From contig BAAFSQ010000011.1 in NCBI GenBank assembly GCA_054661495.1, positions 22,490-86,489 of the forward strand: a stretch of 64,000 bases of DNA. Direction: 5' to 3'. Positions 33,919-43,541 of this stretch are shown here, in pieces. The number at the start of each line of letters is the position of its first letter. Positions within the stretch are counted from its first letter, which is position 1. Both the position numbers and the translations under genes were made by a program. This stretch comes from Zygophlyctis sp. KS116 (taxonomy: Eukaryota; Chytridiomycota). The notes below the pieces were generated by a model that saw only the letters and a list, made by a program, of their open reading frames with translations, was not told the DNA's origin and made no database searches.

Positions 33919-35040
33919 ATGTCCAAACCAGAGACAAAGAACAAGAACTTGGCTGTACATTTGATATCAGGAGGTATCGCAGGTGGCTGTGAAGCTCTTG
34001 CTTGTCATCCGCTGGGTAATTTCTGTACTTTAAAAGTAAAGACACTATCAAGGTTCGCTTACAAATCAGAGGAGAACGAGCGGCTCAAGCGTTGAGAAAT
34101 GCTCCTGCTGCAGCTGCTGCAAAGGCTGTTAAAGTATGTATATTTGATGTAATGCATTAGCCTCAAAGCAACAATTTCATTGCTGTCGGATATCAAATCG
34201 CATCCAAAGAAGGATTTCTGTCTCTGTACAAGGGATTGGGAGCTGTAGTCTCTGGGATTGTTCCTAAAATGGCAATTCGGTTCTCATCTTTTGAATTTTA
34301 CAAGGAAAAATTGGCTGATTCTAGTACTGGACAAACTAGTACTGCTGGAATATTTCTTGCTGGTTTGGGAGCAGGAGCGACAGAGTCTGTTCTTGTAGTT
34401 ACTCCTATGGATGTCATAAAAATTAGACTACAATCTCAGCGTCATTCTCTATCAGATCCTCTTGATATTCCAAAGTATAGAAATGCAGGGCATTGTGCGT
34501 ATGTGATTGTTAAAGAAGAAGGATTTGGGGCATTATACAAGGGAATTACTCTTACTGTTTTGAGACAAGGGACAAATCAAGCTGCTAATTTTACAATGTA
34601 TCAGTATCTTAAAAAGAGATTGGGGGATGGTGCACCACTTGATGGTAATGGAAATCCTATACTTCCTTGGTATCAACATTTAGGAAGTGGATTTATATCT
34701 GGTGCTGCAGGACCTCTTTTTAATGCTCCAATTGATACTATCAAGACAAGAATTCAAAAGAGCACTTCTACAGAGGCTGGATGGACTCAATTTAGGAATA
34801 TAACGTCTGGAATTTTGAAAAATGAAGGATTTTTAGCCTTTTATCGCGGTTTAACTCCTAGAGTATTAAGAGTAGCACCAGGTATTATAATTTTCATTTA
34901 AAATTATAGGACAAGCGATTACATTTATGGTGTATGAAAAAGTATATTCATGGTTTACATCTGGTGGAATTAAAGTAAATCAAGAAGAATTAGAAAAAGC
35001 AGCGATTGATAATACTGGATCATCTAAAGATGAGTATTAA
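33919..35040 (+). CDS. SFC1: Mitochondrial succinate-fumarate carrier (Sfc1/Acr1)
   Basis: 346 residues, four exons; introns 34016-34041, 34134-34160 and 34882-34909. Three solute-carrier repeats, each with its Px[D/E]xx[K/R] motif: HPLDTIKVRL, TPMDVIKIRL and APIDTIKTRI. IPKMAIRFSSFEFYKEKL, KEEGFGALYKGITLTVLRQGTNQAANF and PRVLRVAPGQAITFMVYE are the segments shared with yeast Sfc1. It exchanges cytosolic succinate for mitochondrial fumarate, used in gluconeogenesis from C2 compounds. The first intron splits the first signature motif. Confidence 0.93.
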
Positions 35041-35046
35041 AACTTT

Positions 35047-35634
35047 TTAAAAAGATCTTTGATAAACAGTTATTTGAATTTCTGGTACAGTTAAGAATCC
35101 AACTCTTGGTACAAATCCTTCTAGTTCCCATCCCATTCTATCTACAAATTTTTGAAGAGTTTGAACAGGTTCATGAATTGAAAGAATTTTATGCCTTAGG
35201 AGATTAGAAATCAATAAAAACCCAATCATCACGCCCAAAGATATTAAAGGCACAATTATTTTAGAATATTCAAATTGAAAAATTAGATTTTTTTGAGACA
35301 ATACAGCAACAAAGAATGCACTAATACAACCCAAAATTATAAATACATGTACTATAATGAGTTTAAGAAACCTTGATGAAATAATTCTTAGAGCTTTATT
35401 ACATTCAGCTATTCCTATATTCCATCCTGGATCTAAATTATCAACATACCAATCTGGAATCGGTCCAATAGGAAATTCCCAAATTGGAACAAATCTATGT
35501 GGAAGTAATAGAGCATGATATGGAAATGCATGCGTTTGGGATAAACTTGGATCAAATGGCGATATTCTTGCAACAGATGCATTATAGCTAGGAGGGGTAT
35601 CTGTGTATGCGGGAGGTTGAATTCTTACGGCCAT
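35047..35634 (-). CDS. Two-TM membrane protein with PPxY motifs
   Basis: 195 residues, no intron. The N-terminus has PPAY and PPSY (residues about 8-17), the ligand type for WW domains of Nedd4/Rsp5 ubiquitin ligases. Residues about 50-75 are Trp/Pro/His-rich (RFVPIWEFPIGPIPDWYVDN). Two hydrophobic helices follow (LIIVHVFIILGCISAFFVAVL and IIVPLISLGVMIGFLLI). No family is recognised; by analogy it could be an Rsp5 adaptor. It converges with SFC1, leaving 6 bases between the stop codons. Confidence 0.6.
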   Translation of the reverse strand: MAVRIQPPAYTDTPPSYNASVARISPFDPSLSQTHAFPYHALLLPHRFVPIWEFPIGPIPDWYVDNLDPGWNIGIAECNKALRIISSRFLKLIIVHVFIILGCISAFFVAVLSQKNLIFQFEYSKIIVPLISLGVMIGFLLISNLLRHKILSIHEPVQTLQKFVDRMGWELEGFVPRVGFLTVPEIQITVYQRSF

Positions 35635-35700
35635 TCTCTTTCAGTTAAAGATTTTAGGGTCTGGCCATCAAAAAAAAAGTACTAGGTCGTGCTCTAAGAA

Positions 35701-36150
35701 ATGGTGAAATTGGACATTTACAATCAACCGCAAGAGCCTTTGGAGGAATATGAATATCCGTTGGAAAAAATAACAAAAAGTTGGACTAAAGAATTATCGG
35801 GTATCTTATCGGAAGCGTCAAAAAGTTGTAAAAATGCTTTTAAAAGTGGTTTACAAGGAATTTCAGAGATTCCGACGCCGGAAATCCCAATTTTTATTAA
35901 AAATATTCCAAGAGATCTCAAGGAAATTCATGCACAGGATGAACCAATGGTGCCTAATATGCTTTATGTTTTGGCATCTGGTACAGGTACAGGAATCATG
36001 CTAAAAAAGAGTAAGAGCTATTATATAATATTAGGTGGGTTATTTTCTAGATTTACGATGCCTGTTTCAGCAATGGTTTTAACATTTTATTTTTTGTATC
36101 CAAAAACTAGTAACAACTTGATTGAAAAATACACAAAGAAATTCAGATAG
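35701..36150 (+). CDS. MICOS subunit MIC26/MIC27-like (apolipoprotein O family)
   Basis: 149 residues, no intron. After a helical N-terminal half it has VPNMLYVLASGTGTGIML (about 80-97) and RFTMPVSAMVLTFYFLYPKTSNN, the two membrane-embedded segments of the ApoO/MIC26-27 family, in which the second ends in FxYFxPxTxxN. These subunits shape crista junctions in the inner mitochondrial membrane. The PPxY gene starts 66 bases away on the opposite strand, so they share a short promoter region. Confidence 0.75.
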   Translation: MVKLDIYNQPQEPLEEYEYPLEKITKSWTKELSGILSEASKSCKNAFKSGLQGISEIPTPEIPIFIKNIPRDLKEIHAQDEPMVPNMLYVLASGTGTGIMLKKSKSYYIILGGLFSRFTMPVSAMVLTFYFLYPKTSNNLIEKYTKKFR

Positions 36151-36289
36151 TTTACGATTGCAATTACTCAGACTGTTTTAATTGATGAATGTGATTGATC
36201 GCTAAAGGAAGCACTGATCTGATTACTAGTAGTTCTCTTGCTTTCTGAAAAATCATTAGTCAATCATAAACTTTATTGAGTTGAATTGT

Positions 36290-36680
36290 TTACTCTGTAC
36301 TTGCTAAAACATGTCCAGCGACAGCTGTAAGGGAGCTCATCAGACTTTCTTTGTCATGGTACTCCAATAATGAACGACGCGCAACTGGATCCAAAGCAGT
36401 TATGATTTTGGTACCTGTTTCATCATCTTTGATTATATCAAATAGTATTCTGTCCATTCCTTCACGTCCTATGGGAGGAGGCATTTTTAAGGCCATATGA
36501 GAGATACACTCTTTCAGAGTTTTTTTCTTTCTATTGTCCAGCGAGTCATAAAACATTTTATGATAATATATCATGTCTCTTGCCCTTCCTTTCCGATAAT
36601 CAAGTAATTTCTCAAGCAAAAACAATTCATACGGGACACCACCAGTCCAGTACAAAGCATCTTTAGCCTCGTCAGAGTCA
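36290..36680 (-). pseudogene. CRN C-terminal domain remnant
   Basis: An open frame with WTGGVPYELFLLEKLLDY, MFYDSLDNRKKKTLKECI, then GTKIITALDPVARRSLLEYH. This is the helical element that follows the NTPase-like region in CRN proteins. The frame meets stops just upstream (TAG near 36684), and its first ATG lies inside the domain. No tiny intron joins it to the ORF at 36696-36998. It therefore looks like an orphan 3' piece of a CRN gene. The missing 5' part resembles the gene at 3718-4791, about 32 kb away. Confidence 0.55.
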
Positions 36681-36695
36681 TGCTACACTTGTATA

Positions 36696-36998
36696 TTATT
36701 GCTTCAGGAGACGATAAGCATTTCTCATCACCACAAAAACAGAGTTGTCATCGACTTTAAATCTCTGTTGAAGTTTATGGGGAGAAATCAGAGGAAGAAA
36801 CAGAGAAGATGTTCCGGAGAAATCGGCAGAGGATAGACCTTTTCGGACAGAAAGAAGGGCTTCTTGTGACTTTCTAGCAAATGCAACTGTTGCTCTTAAG
36901 GATATCAATGGTAAAGAAGGGAATTCGGCATCTACTTCATTAATCGGTCGCTTTCTTGGGTTTGCCTGATGTTTGCTGGGCGACATTACTGGGATCAT
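36696..36998 (-). CDS. Hypothetical protein
   Basis: 100-residue ORF starting MIPVMSPSKHQANPRKRP and ending VFVVMRNAYRLLKQ. The N-terminus is basic, the rest has Leu/Ser-rich helices (LPLISLRATVAFARKSQEALL). No family is recognised. It sits between the CRN remnant and a second short ORF on the same strand. These may be pieces of one decayed gene or separate small genes; no splice pair joins them in frame. Confidence 0.4.
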   Translation of the reverse strand: MIPVMSPSKHQANPRKRPINEVDAEFPSLPLISLRATVAFARKSQEALLSVRKGLSSADFSGTSSLFLPLISPHKLQQRFKVDDNSVFVVMRNAYRLLKQ

Positions 36999-37126
36999 CA
37001 AATGCAAGATCTAAAATTTCAGTCTAATGTTTCAGAAAAGAGAAACTGATATGTTACCTGCTGTTTTTGCGGACGGCAGTGTGGAGCATGTCTTTCACAT
37101 TTGTTATAAGTAAGATAAGAGAATGT

Positions 37127-37273
37127 TTATTGAAGAAATAATTTATCCAGCGCAGGAAAATCATTGATCAAATCTTCAAACAATATGATGGCCAAATCAA
37201 CTCTGCATCCCCAACGCAACATTTCGGTGCAACCCAATACAATTCTATTGCCGTTTAAAACTTCATCATGCAT
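37127..37273 (-). CDS. Short ORF with protein-like composition
   Basis: 48 codons from ATG: LNGNRIVLGCTEMLRWGCRVDLAIILFEDLIN and a final PALDKLFLQ. The frame is open upstream for about 13 further codons to a TGA near 37311. Its balanced amphipathic composition suggests a real or recently lost coding region. Family unknown; possibly an exon of the same decayed locus as 36290-36998. Confidence 0.35.
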   Translation of the reverse strand: MHDEVLNGNRIVLGCTEMLRWGCRVDLAIILFEDLINDFPALDKLFLQ

Positions 37274-37321
37274 GATTTTACATGAATAGATTGTGTGAAA
37301 TTCTTGCGATTGCGCTAATTG

Positions 37322-37408
37322 AGATGCCGATCATAAATCAATACTGAAGTCAACTTGAGATAATTCAGATGCCGATCATAAATCAATACTAAAGTCAACT
37401 TGAGATCT
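37322..37408. repeat. 48-base direct repeat (two copies)
   Basis: A unit beginning GATGCCGATCATAAATCAAT (37323-37360 core) recurs at 37371-37408 with one G-to-A change near its middle. The period is 48 bases, a multiple of three. On the minus strand both copies are open in one frame and give a 16-residue repeat with LTSVLIYDRHLN. It lies directly upstream of the UFO1-like start. Confidence 0.8.
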
Positions 37409-37438
37409 GAGAAAGTTCGCGTTTACTGGAAACTGGAA

Positions 37439-39735
37439 ATGGCTTGGAGGCCTCCACTTCCGAATACTGCAAAAGCGAGAAAGAGCAGCACTGGAAAATG
37501 TTGGATTGCCATTCTCCCGAATGAAATTATGGCTGTTATTTTGTCTAATTTGGATCCAATTGAATTAACAAGAGTTACAGCTGTTTGTAAACGTTGGCAT
37601 AATGTTATTTCCGATGATTCTTGCTGGCGATTGGCTTTGCATACAGCATTCGGCTCACTACCAGTGAGGAGAATAACTGCCGGATCTTGGCGTAGAGAAT
37701 ATCTCACGCGAAGGGGCCTATTGAAAGAATGGGGAAGAGGTCGGCAGGCAGTTACTTTTGAACCGAGGATTGGTAAAATACAGGTCGCTTATATGTCCTG
37801 GGATGATTGTAGGCTATATGCCGGATCAGTAGAAAAGGGGATGGTATCAGTATGTCAGCCCCTGAGTGGGAAAGTAGAAAAGGAATCTATATTTTGTGGA
37901 GATGAAGATAGAGTACCAATGCAACTAAGTATATTAAAGGTTGATGGGTATGAGTAAAGTTTTTTCTGATATCTAGAAATCGTATTATTATTGGTCATTT
38001 AACTGGACAATTGGCATTGATTACAAACTTTAAGGATCGTATGGAGTACTCTGTTAAAAGGTTTCAGGGATTTCATGATGGGCCAGTTAGTTGTATTTCC
38101 TGGTCTAATAATTTTACAAATGCTATCCTAAGTGGAGGTGTAGATACAGTAATCAAGTTGTGGAATGTGTCTGATGGGACATGTCGTAGGAATTTGGTGG
38201 GAGCGCGGAGTAAAGTACGTCTTAAATGATTTTAATATTAGATCATATATATTAGTTTTGATAGTAAAAATCATGTTTTAGCATCTTGTGAAGATGGGAA
38301 AATTTTGATTTGGGATTTGGATATTGGATTGATTTTAAAAGAATCGGAATCAACAAGTATAAATTCAATAACAGCAAACAGAGTTGTCTCTTTTGATCAA
38401 AGGATTGCTTTAAAGTGTTTGATTTATGATCCAGATTCAAATACTTGTTTAACTGTTTATCCAACATCTTCAGCAGTTGGATTGAAGAGATGGAGTGTGA
38501 AAGATTCCTCTATAGTTTGCAGTTTTGATGATTCTCACTCTTTAGAGATGACTTGCGCTGTATGGGATAGATTGGTTTCGGGAAAAACAGAAAGAAATTC
38601 TAGTATTTTAGTAACTGGAGATAAGTCTGGTAAAATATGTGTTTGGGATATTCCAGAATCAGGATCAAATACTCCTTTAGTACCACTTAAAATAATATCA
38701 AATGCGCATCCAATGTCTCTTTCTCTTCTATATCTGGACCCATTCAAAATATTGTCGGTGGACATATCTGGTATAATTAAAGTATGGGATTTGATGACAA
38801 GTAAATGCATTCGAGCATTTAATGTCCCTAAAAATTCTAGAGACCCTGAAGAAATCAATGAACAAAAGACGGTGCATCTTGTTTGTGTAGGACCTTATCA
38901 ATTGATTGCAGCAATAGGAAATTCCATCAGATCATGGAATTTTGACTCTTTTTATGCTCTTCAGTTCTCAAGCAAAAAGAAAAGGGAAAAATTGTTAAGT
39001 CCAAGTCATTCCCGCTCTGCTGGGGGTTCTCGATCTTCTTCTAAATTACAATCTCGATCTCCTCGTCATCAATTCCTTACTGAAATGAGAGAGGAAATCT
39101 CTTGGGTTAGTGAGGATCGAGAATTTGAAAAATATAAGAGTGAACAACAAAATCGATTAAGTGTTAAGTTTAATGGGTTATCACCAACTAATAAATCGGG
39201 ACTCACAGAAGATGAAATGATCAGTTATGCAATGATGCTCTCTATGGAAGAAAATGAACCGAATGATGGTTTAAGAATCAATGCAAGTTATTCTCAATCA
39301 ATTCCAATGAAAAGTCCTAATAGACATTACAATGCCTCTACATCTAGAATCAACTCTTGGAATGATCGATTTAAGTCTGATGAATGGGAAGAAAATGATG
39401 AAGATCCTGATACAGCAGCATATTATTCCCCATCAAGATCCAATTCTCTTGAATTAGATTCATCGGAATGGTTATCTACATCTGACGGGAAAAGAAGAAT
39501 ATTTTATGGAATGAATATGGTGACTAATTCCAGACGGAATGGATCTTCTGAACCGTTTTACTCTTCTAGACATGCCTCTGGAGCAGCTGGAATTCTCCTA
39601 CGTTCTCCTGGTCTAGTTCCAGTTGATATGAGACAAGGCCATGTGAGGGTGATCGGCGATTCTACAAATGAAGATGGTGGATGGGATGGTGATGAATTAC
39701 AATATGTGTTGGAGATGTCTTTACATGAAAAATGA
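37439..39735 (+). CDS. UFO1: Ufo1-like F-box/WD40 protein with C-terminal UIMs
   Basis: 746 residues, three exons; introns 37948-37976 and 38215-38241. F-box at about 19-60 (WIAILPNEIMAVILSNLDPIELTRVTAVCKRW). A WD40 propeller follows (e.g. ILSGGVDTVIKLWNVSDG, LASCEDGKILIWDLD, LVTGDKSGKICVWDIPE, ILSVDISGIIKVWDL). The C-terminal quarter is Ser-rich with two ubiquitin-interacting motif candidates: EDEMISYAMMLSMEE and GDELQYVLEMSLHEK. This order is that of yeast Ufo1, an SCF receptor for Ho and Rad30 whose UIMs promote its own turnover. Substrates here are unknown. Confidence 0.85.
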
Positions 39736-39839
39736 AAATCTATTATTTTTAGGCCTGAAAGGTACCGTCTTGCGGTGGCAATCATCACGGGACCCAACAT
39801 TAAAATAGAATAGTATCACTTGCGGCCTGCTGATAAGAA

Positions 39840-40114
39840 ATGAATGACATTGCACTTCCCAAAGTTTTCAATCCTGAAAAGGCTTCAATTAAAAACCAAC
39901 AAGCAACATCATTGTCCAATCTATTTGACCCAATAGCGAATCCCTTATCTGCTCCATCAGCAGCACCCAATAGGTAGCTATTCCTAATTAAACTAATAGT
40001 AGTCGGACTAAAACTAGATTAACAACAATGCAAGTGTAAGATAATTTTATTAATATCAAAAGCTATGCAAAGACAACTGTTGGTCCAGATATGGAGGATG
40101 AAAGACATTATTAA
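39840..40114 (+). CDS. Tiny three-exon gene, unknown function
   Basis: Exons 39840-39973, 40000-40035 and 40063-40114 with introns of 26 and 27 nt give 73 residues. Start MNDIALPKVFNPEKASIKNQ, middle NLFDPIANPLSAPSAAPN, end TVGPDMEDERHY. The two introns have normal GTA...AG ends and the exons join in frame with balanced composition, which argues for a real gene missed by ORF scans. It has a strikingly polar end and no recognised domain. The stop codon is 6 bases from the end of the convergent SLC33A1-like gene. Confidence 0.6.
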
Positions 40115-40120
40115 ATGATT

Positions 40121-41745
40121 TTATTTGTTTTTCGATTTAAGTTTCCATTGAGCACTGGGAATACTTTCCAATTTTCTAACCATTGGCCGTATATAAAAGA
40201 GTAAACTTGTGACGCCAAAAGCTAAACAAATAGCACAAACAATGTAATATCCATCCTGATCCAATTGACATTTTCCTTTAGCTGTTGAGCAAGAGGCTTT
40301 TCCAATATCATCTGAACATTTAAGATTAGGCACAAAAGTTCCATCAGACAAGACACAAGGGGCAATCGTAAAAGACTCCACCGCCAAACTTTAGATAAAA
40401 TAAAATACCTTTAAAACAAAATATCTGGGCCAAGTTCCTCCTAAATTACTAAGAGTATTCAGCTATAATTAAGAATAAATGAAATTACTAGTGTCATATA
40501 AGTTCCACCAATCAAGGGATCACTAATAGTCGTGAAATAACTTCCAATTCCAACAAACTGAACAGTACTAAAATCTTAGAGTAAAAAGATACCTCATAAA
40601 AGAGCTGAGGACATTTGATCCAAGAACCAATAAGAAATAACTATTAGTTACACCTGATTCTGGATAGATATAAACTACAAACATTCCAAAAGCAGAAAAA
40701 AATAGTCTTCCATAGAATGCATATAGCCAAGGACGTAGAGGACGAGCCCCAGAACTCCATTTTGCTGCATAATATCCAAAAAATAATTGAAGTGGAAAAT
40801 CGACCAAGACCGATAATGCCAAATCTTCTTTTGAGAAACCTTTTTCCAATAATTTGAGTCCAGTCACAGATTCATTTGCAATAAATCCAATTTTAGCAAT
40901 CAAGAGTAAAATAAGCAAAGATTGCATATCTATTCTTTTTTAAACTGGGAAACTTACGCTCCATTTGGAGAACCTGCCATATTGTTTGATATACTTCACC
41001 CACATCATCTATAGTCTCATGTAATCCAAGATGTTCCTTTTTAAAGAATATTAACCATAAGTCACAAACTAGAAAAACTATTCCCCAAAATATCAAATAA
41101 GTTCCTAATCCAAATAATCCATATTCTAAAGGACTTGATCTTAAATACTTGTTTGAGAATTCAGCTGAATTTAAAGCTAAAAAAACAGTAAAAGAGAGAA
41201 AATATCCTGAATTTAGCCCTATAGTTTGAGCTGTTGAACCATAAGTCTATACTATAAGTTTTTCTATTTTATACCTTGTTATCTTCATTTAATAATGTTA
41301 ATGCCCATCCATCAACTGCAATATCCTGAGTTGCACATAAAAATATTAAAAATGTAAAGGCAAAAGTCAATTGAGAAATTGGAATATTTGAGCCAGCAAG
41401 AAAATCATCAATATAAAGACCAAGAATTATCAGAGAACATCCTATTACAAATTGCGTTGGAATAATCCATGATTTTCTTCTCCCGATTGATTTAGAAAAA
41501 TACGAGTCTACGAATGGAGACCACAATAGTTTTAGAGAATAGGGATAAGAAGATAATGAGAATACAGCAAGATCGGCAAATGATAGCTTTGATTTCAGTA
41601 AAAATGGAATTGATCCAAAGCAAAGCCCCAACGGAACTCCCTGAAGCAAGTACAAGATAACTAACAGAACGATATTTCCCAGATCGCTATCTGAGCCTCG
41701 TTTTGTGGGAGACTTTGCAGGAGCTGGAAGTTTTCTAGAGCTCAT
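40121..41745 (-). CDS. SLC33A1: SLC33A1-like acetyl-CoA transporter
   Basis: 494 residues, six exons; introns 40376-40408, 40463-40488, 40568-40592, 40930-40957 and 41247-41274. MFS-type membrane protein: ILYLLQGVPLGLCFGSIPFLL, WSPFVDSYFSKSIGRRKSWI, CATQDIAVDGWALTLL, KIGFIANESVTGLKLLEKG and SDPLIGGTYMTLLNTLSNLGGTWP are the AT-1 family signatures. The C-terminal lumenal loop holds several Cys and GYY, as in the family. Known role: import of acetyl-CoA into the ER/Golgi lumen for acetylation. The 33-nt intron is the least certain: a 20-nt alternative acceptor exists but breaks the frame. Confidence 0.92.
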
Positions 41746-41941
41746 TACAGTTGCAGCCTAAACTTTGGAGTTTGCGGCCGAGTTTCATGGTTCAATGGAT
41801 TGCGTTAATATCTACCGATAATGCATGCTTGATAATACAATAATAAATTATGTTTGATGCATACAGATAATAGACTAAAGCATGCATTCAATGGTAGTAA
41901 AACGAAACAGACAAGTTTCAGACTCACAAATTTGTCTTTAA

Positions 41942-43510
41942 ATGAGTAATCTCTCTACACTTGGAGTGGCTATTTGTGTCCCGCTTGTAGTCATATTTGG
42001 GATCATTGCACTGCTAAACACTAGCCATATTTACAAGGACGATTCAATTATATTTTACTTAACGGCGAGGAATACCTTTGGTGCAAGGATGATTACTCTC
42101 TCGTTTTTTGGAGTGACTGTTGGGACTTGGTTATTCCTTATTCCATCAGTACTGATTGCAGATCCAATTCAAGGATCGGGTTGGATTGGCCTAACTACTT
42201 ATTCTCTGTCTTATTTTGGTGCCACATTTATGATTGCTTGGGTGGGAAGTAATATAAAGGAAAAATATCCAGATATTATTTCTATTGGAGATTATGCAAA
42301 GAGTAGATTTGGTTATTTATCTCAAATTCTGATTACTGGAGTTGCTTTTGGAAATATGATTATGGGTATGTATTTTTATGATAATATATAGCAATGGCAG
42401 AAGATTATACAGCAATAGGAATTATTTTCTCTCAAATTTTAGATATTCAACCTTTATTTCCAATATTAACAGTTGGAATTGTTACATCAATATATACATC
42501 AATAGGAGGTGTTTATGTTTCTATAAGGGCTCATCAGTATCAACTGGTATTTGCTTCATTACTACTTTTAATTACTGTTACATATTTGGGAATTAATTTT
42601 GATTGGAAGTCTTTGGGAGAATTGCCGCCCAATTTACGAGGAAATGTTTATGGTGCAAGATCGTTAATTACTCATACGATTTCGGTTTTTTCTAGTTTAT
42701 TTTTTTCAGATGCAATGTGGCAAAGAGTTTGGGCTGCAAAAGATAGAGACGCTTTAAGGAAAGGTGGTCTTTATGGTGGGATTTTGAGTGGCATTTTTGT
42801 TTTTATTTTTGGGTTTTTTGCTTTTTTGTCTTCTTGGTCGGGTTATCAAGGTTCAAGTAAAAATGCTATTTTTAATATCTTGAATTCTGGAGATGGAGCA
42901 CCATATTGGATAATAATAATTCTTGCAATGCTGGCAATTGTAATGAATGAAACTACTATTGATTCTGTACAAAACGCTCTCGCTAATTCTCTTATATCTC
43001 TTGCCATTGCTTTTGGTGTTAAATTATCGCTTAACTGGACAAGAATTGTGGTTTTTGTGATTAATATTTTGATTATATTGATTGGAATTCAGGGGCTAGA
43101 TATTGTTTCTTTGGCTTTGTTTTCAGATATGATGACATCTTTTGCTATGGCTCCGATTCTTTTGAGCATGTTCACGTGCTTTGATAATTATATAAGTCAA
43201 CCTTCGCTTATCTTTTGCTACGTTTTTTCTATGATTGGTCTTTTTCTTTATGGTTATTTTTGCACGGTACTTATTATAACATTAATTAGAGGGATCTATA
43301 TTTCATGGTGTTTATACCTTTGTCTATCTTTCTTATGACGCTGGGGCCTTTGCCGTAGTGTTTTTTGGGCCAGTTTTGGGCTTAATAGTATGGAATCTGT
43401 TTGAAAGATTCTTGATGTCTACAAAGTATGGGCGTCATAAATTGATAAAAATGACTTCGTCAGAACATCAAAATTCTGATGACTTATTCTCAGACTTTGA
43501 ATACGTTTAA
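41942..43510 (+). CDS. Sodium:solute symporter (SSF/SLC5 family)
   Basis: 505 residues, three exons; introns 42366-42391 and 43267-43291 (acceptor AGAG, the second AG gives the right frame). About 13 hydrophobic helices. Family marks: FYLTARNTFGARMITLSFFGVTVGTWLF, the DYAKSRFGYLSQIL region, IYTSIGGVYVSIRAHQYQ and DAMWQRVWAAKDRDALRKGG. The closest subfamily by eye is the proline/urea type, but it is shorter than Dur3. The substrate is not deducible. It shares a 196-base divergent promoter with the SLC33A1-like gene. Confidence 0.88.
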
Positions 43511-43541
43511 AGCAAGGAACTGAATTAAATAATATTGTATA

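Noticed and set aside
42378-42596. Asn/Tyr-rich plus-strand ORF in the SSF transporter
   Set aside because: Alternative frame of the transporter coding exon.
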